In this document: positions 8,182 through 17,561 of the stretch, one piece after another
Numbering within the stretch: position 1 is the first letter of the stretch
Layout of the letters: the number at the start of each line of letters is the position of its first letter
The notes under the pieces: model-generated
The model's input: only the letters and a program-made list of their open reading frames with translations
What the model was told of the DNA's origin: nothing
Databases searched by the model: none
Source of the DNA: Rhizobiales bacterium SYSU XM002
GTDB lineage: Bacteria > Pseudomonadota > Alphaproteobacteria > Rhizobiales > Beijerinckiaceae
Direction: 5' to 3'
Assembly (NCBI GenBank): GCA_009846685.1
Contig: VWVY01000003.1
Coordinates: forward strand, 124,001 to 188,000
Length of the DNA stretch: 64,000 bases
Position numbers and translations under genes: made by a program

Positions 8182-9341
8182 GTGCCCGCCTTTCCGACGC
8201 CGCGCGCATTGGCAGCCGCATCGAGAAAACCGCGTGTCGTCGCGAAGAGGTTCGGCTCTTCCAGAAGGAACGCGTCATGCCCCTTGTCGCTCTCGATCTC
8301 GACGAAGGAAACCGAGGCCCCCGCCGCATTGAGCGCATGGACCACCTGACGACTGTCCGCCGTCGGAAACAGCCAGTCCGAGGTGAAGGAGACGAGGCAG
8401 AAGCGCGTCTTGGTGCGCGCGAAGGCGGCGGCCAGAGAGCCGCCGTTATCCGCCGCAAGATCGAAATAATCCATCGCGCGGGTAAGATAGAGGTAGGAAT
8501 TGGCGTCGAACCGCTCGACGAAGGTAATGCCCTGATGCCTCAGGTAACTCTCGACCTGAAAATCGGCATCGAACGAGAACGTCGGCGCGTCGCGGTCCTG
8601 AAACTTCCGGCCAAACTTGCGCTGCAACGCCGGCTCGGAGAGATAAGTGATATGCGCCGCCATCCGCGCGACGGAGAGTCCCTTGACCGGGCGCGCACCC
8701 TCGACCCGGTAGCGTCCGCGCCGCCAGTCCGGATCCGCCATCACCGCCTGCCGGCCGACCTCGTGGAAGGCGATGTTCTGCGCCGAGTGCTTCGCCGCCG
8801 TCGCGATCGGCATCGCCGCGAACACCCGTTCGGGAAAGAGCGAGGCCCAAGCGAGCACCTGCATCCCGCCCATCGAACCGCCGATCACAGCAAGCAGGGT
8901 GCCGATACCGAGATGATCGACCAGCAGCTTCTGCGCCCTGACCATGTCCGAGATCGTCACGACCGGAAAATCCGTGCCGTAGGGCTCTCCCGTCTCGGGG
9001 TTGCCTGAGGCCGGGCCGGTGGACCCCATGCAGCCGCCGACGACGTTGGAACAGATGACGAAGAATCGATCGGTATCGATCGGTTTGCCGGGACCGATCA
9101 TGCTGACCCACCAACCGGCCTTGCCGGTCACGGGATGGTCGTTGGCGACATGCTGATCGCCGGTCAAGGCATGGCAGACGAGAATGGCATTCGACCGATC
9201 GGCATTGAGCGCGCCGTAGGTCTGGTAGGCGATCTGGAGCCGATCAAGCCGCGCACCGGATTCGAGCGCGAGAGTCTCCCCGCTCCCCAGCCGCAGCGTG
9301 AGCGAGTTCGGGTCTTCCGCTTCATTGACGCGAACGTTCAT
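8178..9341 (-). CDS. metX: Homoserine O-acetyltransferase (or succinyltransferase), MetX type
   Basis: 387 residues, alpha/beta-hydrolase fold. It acylates homoserine as the first committed step to methionine. The nucleophile Ser156 is in GGSMGGMQ, the acid is in SFTSDWLFP (~residue 318) and the histidine is in [11 protein letters not shown]. Acetyl and succinyl donors cannot be told apart reliably from what I can see. The start is preceded by a GAGG ribosome binding site. A near-consensus promoter and a leader with several hairpins lie upstream. Confidence 0.95.
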   Translation of the reverse strand: MNVRVNEAEDPNSLTLRLGSGETLALESGARLDRLQIAYQTYGALNADRSNAILVCHALTGDQHVANDHPVTGKAGWWVSMIGPGKPIDTDRFFVICSNVVGGCMGSTGPASGNPETGEPYGTDFPVVTISDMVRAQKLLVDHLGIGTLLAVIGGSMGGMQVLAWASLFPERVFAAMPIATAAKHSAQNIAFHEVGRQAVMADPDWRRGRYRVEGARPVKGLSVARMAAHITYLSEPALQRKFGRKFQDRDAPTFSFDADFQVESYLRHQGITFVERFDANSYLYLTRAMDYFDLAADNGGSLAAAFARTKTRFCLVSFTSDWLFPTADSRQVVHALNAAGASVSFVEIESDKGHDAFLLEEPNLFATTRGFLDAAANARGVGKAGT

Positions 9342-9428
9342 GCCCGCCTCATACTCCTAAACCGCCGCGCCGGAAAGAAATCCGTTATTCCGGACATGTT
9401 TCGTAAAAAACATCTATCGTTCGCATTA
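9342..9428 (-). promoter_or_regulatory. Hairpin-rich metX leader, possible cis-regulator
   Basis: The leader holds ATGTTT/AAACAT (9413-9408 with 9401-9396) and CCGGAA/TTCCGG (9393-9388 with 9375-9370). An alternative smaller CCG/CGG pairing overlaps the second stem, so competing folds are possible. A CGTTC/GAACG inverted repeat also sits around the transcription start. SAM-responsive RNA leaders are common before alphaproteobacterial met genes, but the SAM-II landmark near the ribosome binding site (GCUAAA) is not present. Confidence 0.3.
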
Positions 9429-9433
9429 AAGAA

Positions 9434-9462
9434 CGAATAGAGAGCTCGCACCGTGCTGTCAA
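9434..9462 (-). promoter_or_regulatory. Sigma-70 type promoter of metXW
   Basis: On the minus strand a perfect -35 TTGACA (9462-9457) is followed after exactly 17 bp by TATTCG (9439-9434). Transcription would start near 9427, giving a leader of about 85 nt before metX. Confidence 0.65.
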
Positions 9463-9543
9463 CACAGGAAGCTTGCGACACGGCGGGCGGAGGCACTATC
9501 ACTCAACGAGGCCTTCGGAAGAACGAGCGCAAAGATCACGTAG

Positions 9544-10380
9544 ATGTCCCAGCCGCCGCCCTCTCTCCTCCAGCTTCGCGACGAAATCGACCGTGTCGAT
9601 GCGGTCATCCACGCCGCCCTCGTCGAGCGCGGAGAAATCGTGGGTCAGGTGATCGAGGCCAAGCGCGCGGCCGGCGATACCGGCTCGGCTTTCCGGCCCG
9701 ATCGCGAAGCAGCGCTGATGCGCAAGATTGTGCTCAAGGCACCGGGCCGCTGGCCGCTCGATGCGCCGGAGAACATCTGGCGCGTCATCGTCGCAACCTC
9801 GACCTACACGCAGGTGCCCTACGCCGTTCATGCCGACATTTCCGGCGGCGACATCCCGATGCGCGAGAGCATGCGCTTCCATTTCGGCTTCACCGTGCCT
9901 TTCGTCGCAGCGCCCGATGCCCGCGCAGTCATCGCGGCCGTGGACGCCTCTACCGGCGATCTCGGCATGTTCCGCATCGACCAGTCGGCAGCACTCGGCG
10001 TCTGGTGGAAGGGGCTGGAACATGCCGCCGCGCCGAAGATCATCGCTCGGCTCCCGTTCGCCGAGCGCCCCGATCACCCGGTCGGCCTTCCCGTCTTCGT
10101 GATCGCCCGGCCGCAGAAGGAGGGCCTCGCGCGCGAGACGATCCTCGCCTCGGTCCGTGCCGAGCGATGGCGCATGCCCGCCTTCGAAGCGCTGAAATCG
10201 CTCGGCGCCGAACTTCTTTCCTCTGCCGGCGATGCCACCGGCGCGCATCTGCTGATCGCCCACCCCGCTGAAATTGCCCCGCAGGCATTGACGGATGCGC
10301 TCGCGCAGGCGAAATGCGCGCCGTCGCGCTATGTCGAGATCGGTTGCCACGCCAATCGTTTCGCCTTGCCGGGCGCTTGA
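9544..10380 (+). CDS. Chorismate mutase (AroQ type) with a C-terminal extension
   Basis: 278 residues. The first ~95 residues are an AroQ-type helical chorismate mutase: [23 protein letters not shown] at the start and an R..K pattern in the next helix ([16 protein letters not shown]). It converts chorismate to prephenate. The remaining ~180 residues are outside the mutase fold. Segments such as [14 protein letters not shown] and [10 protein letters not shown] loosely recall prephenate dehydratase motifs, suggesting a degenerate dehydratase-like domain (inference). It heads a run with hisC and a prephenate dehydrogenase, so it likely supplies prephenate for tyrosine. Confidence 0.85.
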   Translation: MSQPPPSLLQLRDEIDRVDAVIHAALVERGEIVGQVIEAKRAAGDTGSAFRPDREAALMRKIVLKAPGRWPLDAPENIWRVIVATSTYTQVPYAVHADISGGDIPMRESMRFHFGFTVPFVAAPDARAVIAAVDASTGDLGMFRIDQSAALGVWWKGLEHAAAPKIIARLPFAERPDHPVGLPVFVIARPQKEGLARETILASVRAERWRMPAFEALKSLGAELLSSAGDATGAHLLIAHPAEIAPQALTDALAQAKCAPSRYVEIGCHANRFALPGA

Positions 10381-10427
10381 TCCCATCGCCCGATCACCTT
10401 GGCCGCATGGCCAGAATGGAGCCTCCC

Positions 10428-11537
10428 GTGACTGTTCCTGCCGCCCCCCAACCCCGTCCCGGCATCCTGTCGATCGATGCTTACGTTCCGGGCAAGTCGA
10501 AGGCCCCGGCGGGCGTGAAGCTCCACAAGCTCTCCTCGAACGAGACGCCGCTCGGCCCAAGCCCACGGGCGATCGAGGCCTACATAGCCGCCGCCACGAC
10601 GCTCGAACTCTATCCCGACGGCACCGCCGAGAAACTCCGGCAAGCCATTGCCTCGCGCTACGGGCTGGACCCCGCGCGCATCATCTGCGGCGCGGGCTCG
10701 GACGAATTACTCCAACTCCTTGCCCATGCCTATCTCGGCCCGGGCGACGAGGGCCTTTACTCGGAGCACGGGTTTCTCGTCTACAAGATCGCGACCCTCT
10801 CCAACGGCGCGACGCCGGTCGTCGCCAAGGAGAAGAGCCTAATGACGGATGTCGATGCGATGCTCGCGGCCGTGACGCCGCGCACACGCATCGTCTTCCT
10901 CGCGAACCCGAACAACCCGACCGGCACCTACATCCCGTTCGAGGAGGTGAAGCGTCTCCACGCCGGCCTGCCGTCGAACGTGCTGCTGATTCTCGATGCG
11001 GCCTACGCGGAATACGTCCGCCGCAATGATTATTCCTCCGGTATCGAACTCGTCGCGACGAGCAACAACGTCGTGATGACGCGCACCTTCTCGAAGATCC
11101 ACGGCCTCGCCAACCTCCGCATCGGCTGGCTCTATGGCCCCGCAGCGATCGTCGACGTGCTCAACCGCATCCGCGGACCCTTCAACGTCAACGGCCCCTC
11201 GATCGCGGCCGGCATTGCCGCGATCGAGGATCGCGAGCACGAGGACAAGTCCGTGCTCCACAATGCGCACTGGCTCGCCAAGATGACTGCGGCGCTCAAG
11301 ACGCTCGGCCTAGGCGTTACGCCGTCGGTGGGCAACTTCGTTCTGCTGCATTTCCCGGACGAAGCCGGCAAGCGCGCGCCCGACGCCGATACCTTCCTCA
11401 CCGCGCGCGGCGTGATCCTCCGGCGGATGGAGGCTTACGGCCTGCCAAACGCGCTGCGACTCACCATCGGCTCGGAAGAGGCAAACAACGCCGTTCTTGA
11501 TGGACTTCAGGCGTTCCTCGCGGGCAAGGCACCATGA
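10428..11537 (+). CDS. hisC: Histidinol-phosphate / aromatic aminotransferase HisC
   Basis: 369 residues, class I/II PLP aminotransferase. Motifs seen include [12 protein letters not shown] near the N-terminus, [22 protein letters not shown] and [16 protein letters not shown] with the PLP lysine. In this context it may act on aromatic keto acids (prephenate or 4-hydroxyphenylpyruvate) as well as, or instead of, imidazole acetol phosphate. The GTG start at 10428 was chosen because GGAG lies 6 nt before it; ATG codons at 10407 and 10416 have no good ribosome binding site. It overlaps the next gene by 4 bp (ATGA). Confidence 0.93.
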   Translation: MTVPAAPQPRPGILSIDAYVPGKSKAPAGVKLHKLSSNETPLGPSPRAIEAYIAAATTLELYPDGTAEKLRQAIASRYGLDPARIICGAGSDELLQLLAHAYLGPGDEGLYSEHGFLVYKIATLSNGATPVVAKEKSLMTDVDAMLAAVTPRTRIVFLANPNNPTGTYIPFEEVKRLHAGLPSNVLLILDAAYAEYVRRNDYSSGIELVATSNNVVMTRTFSKIHGLANLRIGWLYGPAAIVDVLNRIRGPFNVNGPSIAAGIAAIEDREHEDKSVLHNAHWLAKMTAALKTLGLGVTPSVGNFVLLHFPDEAGKRAPDADTFLTARGVILRRMEAYGLPNALRLTIGSEEANNAVLDGLQAFLAGKAP

Positions 11538-12472
11538 GTATCACCTTCGATCGCATCGCGATCATCGGCCTCGGTCTGATCGGATCGTCGCTCGCGCGCG
11601 CGATCCGCAAGGCGGGCATCGCGAAGAGCATCGTTGCCATCGACGGCGACGAGGCTGTGCGGACACGCGTTGCTGAGCTGGGTCTTGCCGACCAGGTGAC
11701 AGGCGAGCCAGCCGGAGTCGCCGGCGCGGATCTCGTCATCCTCTGTGTGCCGGTGCGCGCCAATGCCGCCGTCGCTGCGGCTATCGCGCCGCACCTCGCG
11801 CCGGGCGCTATCGTTTCCGATGTCGGCTCGGTCAAGGGCTCGGTCGTCCGCGATGTCGCGCCCTTCATTCCCGAGGGCGTGCACTTCGTGCCGGCCCATC
11901 CGGTCGCCGGCACCGAGCATTCTGGCCCCGATGCGGGTTTTGCGGAGTTGTTCGTCAATCGCTGGTCGATCCTCACCCCACCGCCGGATGCAGCGTCTGA
12001 TGCCGTCGCCCGCGTCCGCGCCTTCTGGGAAGCGATCGGCTCGAACGTCGAGGTGATGACGCCCGAGCACCACGATCTCGTGCTCGCGATCACCAGCCAT
12101 GTGCCGCATCTCATTGCCTACAATATCGTCGGCACGGCGGCGGACATGGAGAAGGTCACGCAGGGCGAGGTCATCAAGTTCTCGGCCGGCGGCTTCCGTG
12201 ATTTCACTCGCATCGCGGCTTCCGATCCGACGATGTGGCGCGATGTGTTCCTCACCAACAAGGAAGCGGTGCTCGAGATGCTTGGTCGCTTCAGCGAGGA
12301 TCTTCTGGCGCTTCAGCGCATGATCCGCTGGGGCGATGGCGATGCGCTCCACGCGCTCTTCACCCGCACGCGGGCGATCCGGCGCGGGATCATCGCCTCG
12401 GGGCAGGAAACAGCAGCGCCGAATTTCGGTCGCCAGCCCGACCCGCTGCCCAAGCCAGAAGGCGGCAATTAG
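11534..12472 (+). CDS. tyrA: Prephenate/arogenate dehydrogenase family protein
   Basis: 312 residues. An N-terminal Rossmann domain ([15 protein letters not shown]) is followed by [15 protein letters not shown] and the family hallmark [11 protein letters not shown] near residue 125, then the helical dimerisation domain. It oxidatively decarboxylates prephenate (or arogenate) toward tyrosine. It has no fused mutase or ACT domain; the mutase is two genes upstream. It is coupled to hisC by a 4-bp overlap. Confidence 0.95.
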   Translation: MSITFDRIAIIGLGLIGSSLARAIRKAGIAKSIVAIDGDEAVRTRVAELGLADQVTGEPAGVAGADLVILCVPVRANAAVAAAIAPHLAPGAIVSDVGSVKGSVVRDVAPFIPEGVHFVPAHPVAGTEHSGPDAGFAELFVNRWSILTPPPDAASDAVARVRAFWEAIGSNVEVMTPEHHDLVLAITSHVPHLIAYNIVGTAADMEKVTQGEVIKFSAGGFRDFTRIAASDPTMWRDVFLTNKEAVLEMLGRFSEDLLALQRMIRWGDGDALHALFTRTRAIRRGIIASGQETAAPNFGRQPDPLPKPEGGN

Positions 12473-12526
12473 AGGAAATTCAAGCGAAGTGGATGCGAAT
12501 TCACCGAAATCGCTCTAGTAGAGCGG
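12473..12526. repeat. Palindromic intergenic element between tyrA and DUF2125
   Basis: The interval contains the perfect inverted repeat CGCTCTA-G-TAGAGCG (12511-12525), preceded by AATTCAAGCGAAGTGGATGCG. Its composition and shape resemble short interspersed palindromic elements common between genes in Hyphomicrobiales (recollection, not a search). It supplies the TAG stop of the DUF2125 gene. No T run follows, so it is not a standard terminator. Confidence 0.35.
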
Positions 12527-13570
12527 CCGAAGCTCCGCCAGCGGGAACGGTCCGAACCGGGCGACGCCGTTCTGCAGGATCAGCGCCACCGGCAGGCCCT
12601 GCTTGCCGCCAAGCGAACCGAGAAGTCCGCCGATATCGAGCCCGTTGCGGCGAGAGAAGCGGCTGGTGAGCGCCTCCAGCCCCTTGGCGCGGCCCTGAAG
12701 ATTGCCTTCGAGGCGGCGAAGGTCGTCGAGCCCCATCACGCCGGAGAGGTCAATGTCCGCCTGTCCCTTGTTGGCTTTGAACAACACGACGCGCGCCTTG
12801 TGGCCGGTCTGCCGCCATTGCTCGAGAATATCCTGGAATTTCGCGCGTGGATTCGGAATAAGCCCCGGCGCGGATACCTGAAGTTCGGCGCGGATCGGTT
12901 CTGGTGAACCGGTCAATCGGTCGAGCGGCGCGAAGGTGAGATCACCGATCCGCGCGACAAGATCGGTCCCCGCGACCTCACCCGGCGAACGGCGCATGTG
13001 CAACTCGATGGATTTCGCGAGCGCCTTGATATCCTGCTTGTCGCCCATACCGGCGCTGAGGTTGGGTTCCGCAAATTCCACCGACAGTTCGGTAATGCTT
13101 TCGAGGCCGGCCTTAAGGCTCGCCCGCGCGCTTTTCCAGTTGATCTCCATGTCGCCGTTGGCGCCATCACGCGCAATGAAGGGCGGTGCGAGAACCGCAA
13201 TGAAATGCCCCGGCGACAGCAGCCTCGCATTGAGCGAGAGCCCGGCGAGCGACCCCTCTCGGACCAGCCCGCCCGGCTCGCGCAGCACGAGCTGCGGTTT
13301 GTTGCAGGTGATCTCGATCCGGAACGGATAACCCCCGATCCCGCGGTCGGGGCAGGACCACTCCCGCCCGCGTTCCTTCTCCCGGACGATGAAGTTGTCC
13401 GCCACCCGCTCGGCCATGCGGGCAGAGAAGAACCAGAACCCGCTCCAGCCAAGGCAAATCAAGCCGAAGATAATGTAGGGGAGATAGAGCCCGCGCCGGC
13501 TCTTCTTCGCACCCGTTGCGGGCGCGGTTTGCGGATTTGCCTCTTGCGGGGTGGGGCTGAATGCGCTCAT
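12515..13570 (-). CDS. DUF2125 domain-containing membrane-anchored protein
   Basis: 351 residues. One N-terminal transmembrane segment (YLPYIIFGLICLGWSGFWFF, ~residues 30-49) is followed by a long exported domain with DUF2125 features (CPDRGIGGYPFRIEITC). The rest is beta-rich and probably periplasmic. Function unknown; family members are restricted mainly to alphaproteobacteria and resemble periplasmic bridging or AsmA-like proteins only vaguely. The start has an AGGAAC ribosome binding site. It is divergent from the ChaC-like gene. Confidence 0.85.
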   Translation of the reverse strand: MSAFSPTPQEANPQTAPATGAKKSRRGLYLPYIIFGLICLGWSGFWFFSARMAERVADNFIVREKERGREWSCPDRGIGGYPFRIEITCNKPQLVLREPGGLVREGSLAGLSLNARLLSPGHFIAVLAPPFIARDGANGDMEINWKSARASLKAGLESITELSVEFAEPNLSAGMGDKQDIKALAKSIELHMRRSPGEVAGTDLVARIGDLTFAPLDRLTGSPEPIRAELQVSAPGLIPNPRAKFQDILEQWRQTGHKARVVLFKANKGQADIDLSGVMGLDDLRRLEGNLQGRAKGLEALTSRFSRRNGLDIGGLLGSLGGKQGLPVALILQNGVARFGPFPLAELRPLY

Positions 13571-13634
13571 TGATGGTTCCTGTTCCCCTGTTCCGCCAAC
13601 TCCGGCGCTCTTTCCAGCCGGAAGTCCGCAAGCC

Positions 13635-14216
13635 TTGTCCGATACCGTGCCGCCAAGCTCTCCGTCAATCGCACCCTCTTCGCCGGCAGATCTCTGGGTC
13701 TTCGCCTATGGCTCGCTGATGTGGCGTCCGGACTTCGACTATGTCGAGCGCGTGCCGGGCCTGCTCAGGGGTGTGCACCGGGCGCTCTGCGTCTACTCGA
13801 CGCGCTATCGCGGCACGCCGGAAAAGCCCGGTGTCGTCCTCGGCCTCGATCACGGCGGTTCTTGCCAAGGCATCGTTTTCCGGGTTGCATCGGAACGCGT
13901 CGCCGCGACTCGCGCCTACCTCACCGAGCGTGAAATGGTCAACCGCGTCTATCGCGAGGCGATGCGGCCGGTACGGCTTGTGGACGGACGGACCGTCGAA
14001 GCGCTCGCTTACATCGTCGACCGAAGCCACCGGCAATACGCGCGCGGGCTCGACCGGGCACATCTTGTAAATCTGATCCGGCACGGACACGGACTCGGCG
14101 GCCCATGCCGAGATTACGTGCTCAATACCCTTGCCTCGCTGCGCGAGATCGGCATCGACGATCACGCGCTCGCGTGGCTCGATCAGGCGCTGGCGGAGGA
14201 TTCCTCGCCGGAATAG
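13635..14216 (+). CDS. Gamma-glutamylcyclotransferase, ChaC-like
   Basis: About 193 residues from this start. The glycine-rich FAYGSLMWRP motif and the catalytic glutamate region LTEREMVNRVYRE identify the ChaC branch, which cleaves glutathione to 5-oxoproline and Cys-Gly. The start is uncertain: TTG at 13635 has GGAAG 10 nt upstream, GTG at 13647 is possible, and a GTG at 13551 would overlap the divergent DUF2125 start. Its 3' end overlaps convergent plsC by 34 bp. Confidence 0.85.
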   Translation: MSDTVPPSSPSIAPSSPADLWVFAYGSLMWRPDFDYVERVPGLLRGVHRALCVYSTRYRGTPEKPGVVLGLDHGGSCQGIVFRVASERVAATRAYLTEREMVNRVYREAMRPVRLVDGRTVEALAYIVDRSHRQYARGLDRAHLVNLIRHGHGLGGPCRDYVLNTLASLREIGIDDHALAWLDQALAEDSSPE

Positions 14217-14932
14217 CCAGCCTCGGCCAGAAGCCGGTTGGTGTGCCGCTCGATCGTCTCCTGCATCCGCTCGAAAAAATCGTTAGACGTGAGCCCCGCC
14301 GGGATCGGATCCAGGAATTCGACGAGGATCGGTCGCGGGAAATGCAGGAAGGTGTTGCGCGGCCACGCAAGACCGGAAGTCATCGCCACCGGCACACAGG
14401 GCACGTTGAGCTGCGCGTAGAGCCGCGCGACGCCGAACTTGTAGTTCGGCTCGGCCCCGACCTTCCGGCGCGTCCCCTCCGGAAAGATGATGATCTGCCG
14501 GCCGCGCGAAAGGCGTTCGCGGGCATCAGCCTGCATCTTCGCCATCGCCTGCACGCGCTGGCCGCGATCGATCGGAATCTGTTCTGCCTTGAGCAGGTGC
14601 CATCCGAACAGCGGCAGCCGCAGGAGTTCGCGCTTGAGGATATAGGTCGCCTTCGGGAAGAACAGCAGCAGCGCCATCGTCTCCCACGCTGAATAGTGCT
14701 TGGCAGCGACAAGCAGCGCGCCCTTGGGAATGCGCTCGACACCGCGAAATTCAACGCGTGCGCCGGTGATGATCTCGTGCAGGAAGAGGCTGGTCCGCGC
14801 CCAGGACCGCGCGAACCACATCATCGCGCCCGACGGGAACGGCCAGGCCAGCATGGCGCCGAGAAACCAGAAGGTGCAGTTGATGTAAAAGGCAATGTGA
14901 AAGGCGACGGAGCGCAGGACGATCAGGGCCAA
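14183..14932 (-). CDS. plsC: 1-acyl-sn-glycerol-3-phosphate acyltransferase-like (PlsC family)
   Basis: 249 residues. N-terminal membrane segment, then the acyltransferase H-x4-(D/E) motif as KHYSAWET near residue 78 and the FPEGTRR motif near residue 150. The motif uses Glu rather than Asp, as in many alphaproteobacterial homologues. It transfers acyl groups to lysophosphatidate or a related lysolipid at the inner membrane. It follows ydcF-like and ftsEX genes on the same strand, a cell-envelope grouping. Confidence 0.9.
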   Translation of the reverse strand: MALIVLRSVAFHIAFYINCTFWFLGAMLAWPFPSGAMMWFARSWARTSLFLHEIITGARVEFRGVERIPKGALLVAAKHYSAWETMALLLFFPKATYILKRELLRLPLFGWHLLKAEQIPIDRGQRVQAMAKMQADARERLSRGRQIIIFPEGTRRKVGAEPNYKFGVARLYAQLNVPCVPVAMTSGLAWPRNTFLHFPRPILVEFLDPIPAGLTSNDFFERMQETIERHTNRLLAEAGYSGEESSASA

Positions 14933-15027
14933 GGTTCGATCCGATCAGAAAACGGGACATGCCCTGCGACGGCGAGGCATCGCAAATCCCTGCCCCAACC
15001 GCGCTGTTCATTCAAGCGCAAACGCTC

Positions 15028-15051
15028 TCACCGGCATTTCGGCACCGGTGA
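15028..15051. other. Inverted repeat in the ydcF-plsC intergenic space
   Basis: A perfect 7-bp inverted repeat TCACCGG/CCGGTGA with a 10-nt loop lies in the 158-bp gap 14933-15090. There is no T run. The rest of the gap shows nothing recognisable. Confidence 0.3.
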
Positions 15052-15090
15052 CGCCCGCACCTGCCAGCCCCCCACCACGGGGGCGATAGT

Positions 15091-15690
15091 CTAGCGCGCC
15101 GGAAAGCCGAGCGACACGCGCAAGACGGCCGCCCAGTACTTGAAGAACTCCAGCACGATGATCCGCATCAGCGCCGGCTCCTGCCACCATCGATTGAGCT
15201 TCGAGGCCTCCGGCACCACCGGAAAGCCCGTGATCTCGATGTCCGGCATCGCGGCGCGGAACTCGAGCATCGTGCGCGGCAGATGGTAGCTCGCCGTCAC
15301 CAGTACCAACGAGCGGAAGTTGTTCTTCCTGGCCCAAGCGCGGCTCTCGATCGCGTTTCCATAGGTGTTGCGCGCCTGATAATCGAGATCGACGCAGCAC
15401 TGGAACAATTCCTCGCGGCCGGGCCAACGCCGGCGCAACTGCTCCGGCGTCGACTGGGTATTGACCCCGGATATCAGCAGCCGATGCCCTTTGCCGCGCT
15501 CCATGAGCGATAGCGCTTCGGAAATGCGGTCCGCACCGCCGGTGACAACAACAATCCCGTCGGCGATCGTCACGTCGCGTGGCTCGCGCCGCTCCAACGA
15601 AGCAGCGAAAACGAGAAAACCGGCGACGACCGCGAGCATCATGATGGCGGCAAGGATCGTCAGCCATACGAAGCGAGACCCAACCGCCAT
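15091..15690 (-). CDS. YdcF/ElyC family protein (DUF218)
   Basis: 199 residues. One N-terminal transmembrane segment (~8-30), then the DUF218 core: ADGIVVVTGGADRISEAL, LLISGVNTQ, EARNT-like YQARNTYGNAIES and LVTASYHLPRTML with the conserved Tyr-His. The family acts in the periplasm in envelope or polysaccharide carrier metabolism; the exact reaction is unresolved. It sits 1 bp after the ftsX stop and is probably cotranscribed with ftsEX. Confidence 0.85.
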   Translation of the reverse strand: MAVGSRFVWLTILAAIMMLAVVAGFLVFAASLERREPRDVTIADGIVVVTGGADRISEALSLMERGKGHRLLISGVNTQSTPEQLRRRWPGREELFQCCVDLDYQARNTYGNAIESRAWARKNNFRSLVLVTASYHLPRTMLEFRAAMPDIEITGFPVVPEASKLNRWWQEPALMRIIVLEFFKYWAAVLRVSLGFPAR

Positions 15691-15691
15691 C

Positions 15692-16738
15692 TCAGTCGAC
15701 CCCGCTGAGTGTGCGGAACACCGTCACGCGCGAGACGATCGCCGTTACCGCCGAGACGACAATCCCGATCACAAGAACCGAGAGATAACCGCCCCCCGGC
15801 AAGCTGAAGCGTCCGAACAGCGCTTCGACCTGCTCTGCCCCGGGCGTTGCGGCGAAGCGCGCCGAGGAGAGCGCCATGAGGAGGTAGAACAGCATGGCGA
15901 GCGATGCCCCCACGAGTCCGCCCTTGAGGCCAAGACGCAGGAAATGACGCTGGAATTCGCGAGCGATATAGGAATCCTCGGCGCCGACGAGGTGGAGCAC
16001 ATCGATAATATGCGCTGTGCCAGCCATAGCGCCCCGCGTCGCGAAGGCAACCGCCAGTCCCGTTGCGGCCAGCACCAATACGAGGATCACGATTCCGATC
16101 ACAACAAGCGCATCCGCCATCGCCTTGAGGCGGCCAAGCCAGAGGCGATGATCATCCAATCCGGCATTGGGAACGCGCTCCGCGAGGTCTTTTTTCAGTG
16201 CTGAGAAATCCGGCGCGGCGCCCGAAACCAGCTTCATCACGATCAGCCGCGGCACGGGCAGCTCGCTGAGGTCGAGCCCGGAGCCGAGCCAGGGCTCGAG
16301 CAGCTTCTCGCCCTCCTTGCGATCGAAGATGCGCACGGCCTCGACACCCCGTGTCCGCTGCGCGAGATCGGTCGCGGCGCGGATATCGGCCTCGATGTCA
16401 CGTCCCGGCAACGGGCGAATCTGGATAGTGATTTCGCGCGCGATATCTCGCGACCAATCCGAAGAGGCGTCGGCTATGAGGTGGACCGCACCGGCCGTTA
16501 ATCCCGCGAGGAAAGTCATGATGACGATGACGAGGACCAGCGCACGCCCCGCCATCGACTTCGCGGGCAGGACGGAGGCAAGCCGCGAAGGCCCGAGAAC
16601 CCATTCAATCGGCGACAAGCCGCCGCCCTGCCGCGCGATCAGCCGGATCCGTCCAGCAACAGCCGACCAACCCGCTTGACCGGGGGCCCGGGCAACCGGC
16701 CCGGCAGCATCATCGGGAGGGAGCGTGTTCTCACTCAT
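15692..16738 (-). CDS. ftsX: Cell division protein FtsX-like permease
   Basis: 348 residues. A ~75-residue cytoplasmic N-terminus precedes TM1 (ALVLVIVIMTFLAGLTAGAV), a periplasmic domain of ~110 residues and three more C-terminal membrane segments, the FtsX/ABC3 topology. With FtsE it forms a complex that, in studied bacteria, activates peptidoglycan hydrolysis through a periplasmic partner. The start at 16738 overlaps the ftsE stop by 8 bp and has the normal N-terminal length; a longer start at 16780 lies inside ftsE. Confidence 0.92.
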   Translation of the reverse strand: MSENTLPPDDAAGPVARAPGQAGWSAVAGRIRLIARQGGGLSPIEWVLGPSRLASVLPAKSMAGRALVLVIVIMTFLAGLTAGAVHLIADASSDWSRDIAREITIQIRPLPGRDIEADIRAATDLAQRTRGVEAVRIFDRKEGEKLLEPWLGSGLDLSELPVPRLIVMKLVSGAAPDFSALKKDLAERVPNAGLDDHRLWLGRLKAMADALVVIGIVILVLVLAATGLAVAFATRGAMAGTAHIIDVLHLVGAEDSYIAREFQRHFLRLGLKGGLVGASLAMLFYLLMALSSARFAATPGAEQVEALFGRFSLPGGGYLSVLVIGIVVSAVTAIVSRVTVFRTLSGVD

Positions 16739-17480
16739 AGATGTGCAGATGCCCCTCGGCGAGAACCATGCGGCGCGCATCGACCAAATCCATCAGTTGG
16801 AGATCGTGCGTCGCGAGGACAACCGCAGTGCCAGTGTGGTTGAGTTCGATGAAGAGCCGTAAGAGGCGGCGCGCAAGGCTGGGATCGACGTTGCCGGTCG
16901 GCTCATCCGCCAGAAGGAGACGCGGCTGGACGATCAGGGCACGGGCGATGGCCGCGCGCTGTTTCTCTCCGCCAGAGAGGATGACCGGCGGCACGTGCAT
17001 CCGGTCGCCGAGACCGACCCACTTGAGAAGCTCGATCACCTCGGCGCGGTAGCTCGCCTCCTCGCGCCCCTGAACGACGAGCGGCAAGGCGACGTTCTCG
17101 TAGGTAGTGAGGTGGTCGAGCAGCCGGAAATCCTGAAAGACAATCCCGACCCGGCGCCGCAGATGCGCCAGCTCCGCCTTCGAGATCGAACCGACCGATT
17201 GCCCGAACAGCGTAACGCGGCCGCGCGTCGGGCGCAGGGTCTGGAGAATGAGCTTGAGGAGCGTCGTCTTGCCCGCACCCGAGGGACCGGTGAGAAACTG
17301 GAAGGAATGCGATTCGATCGAGAAGTCGAGATCGCGCAGAATCTCCGGGCCGATTCCGTAACGCAGCCCGACATTCTCGAAACGCACCAGTTCCTCGGGT
17401 CCTTCGGCGCTCGCCTGCCCGGAAACCTCAACGTCAGGATGTGGCGTTTCGCTGATTTCCACCACGACTTTACCGGCCAT
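16731..17480 (-). CDS. ftsE: Cell division ATP-binding protein FtsE
   Basis: 249 residues. Walker [11 protein letters not shown]-loop [17 protein letters not shown], signature LSGGEKQR and Walker [14 protein letters not shown] are all present. The N-terminus is ~25 residues longer than the E. coli protein. It provides ATP hydrolysis for the FtsEX complex at the division site. The start at 17480 was chosen over 17543 because the family begins near it and the extra upstream residues are Arg/Pro-rich and unlike a protein. It is divergent from the zinc-ribbon gene. Confidence 0.94.
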   Translation of the reverse strand: MAGKVVVEISETPHPDVEVSGQASAEGPEELVRFENVGLRYGIGPEILRDLDFSIESHSFQFLTGPSGAGKTTLLKLILQTLRPTRGRVTLFGQSVGSISKAELAHLRRRVGIVFQDFRLLDHLTTYENVALPLVVQGREEASYRAEVIELLKWVGLGDRMHVPPVILSGGEKQRAAIARALIVQPRLLLADEPTGNVDPSLARRLLRLFIELNHTGTAVVLATHDLQLMDLVDARRMVLAEGHLHIYE

Positions 17481-17561
17481 TAACGCTCTTCGGCGAGGAA
17501 TAGCAGGGGGCACCACATCCCGTGAACCCCTTTGCTGACGCACGAGCCGCAGAACCGCGAA

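Noticed and set aside
9342-9430. SAM-II riboswitch before metX
   Set aside because: The location is right, but the conserved GCUAAA segment and the pseudoknot partners could not be found; kept only as an unspecified structured leader.
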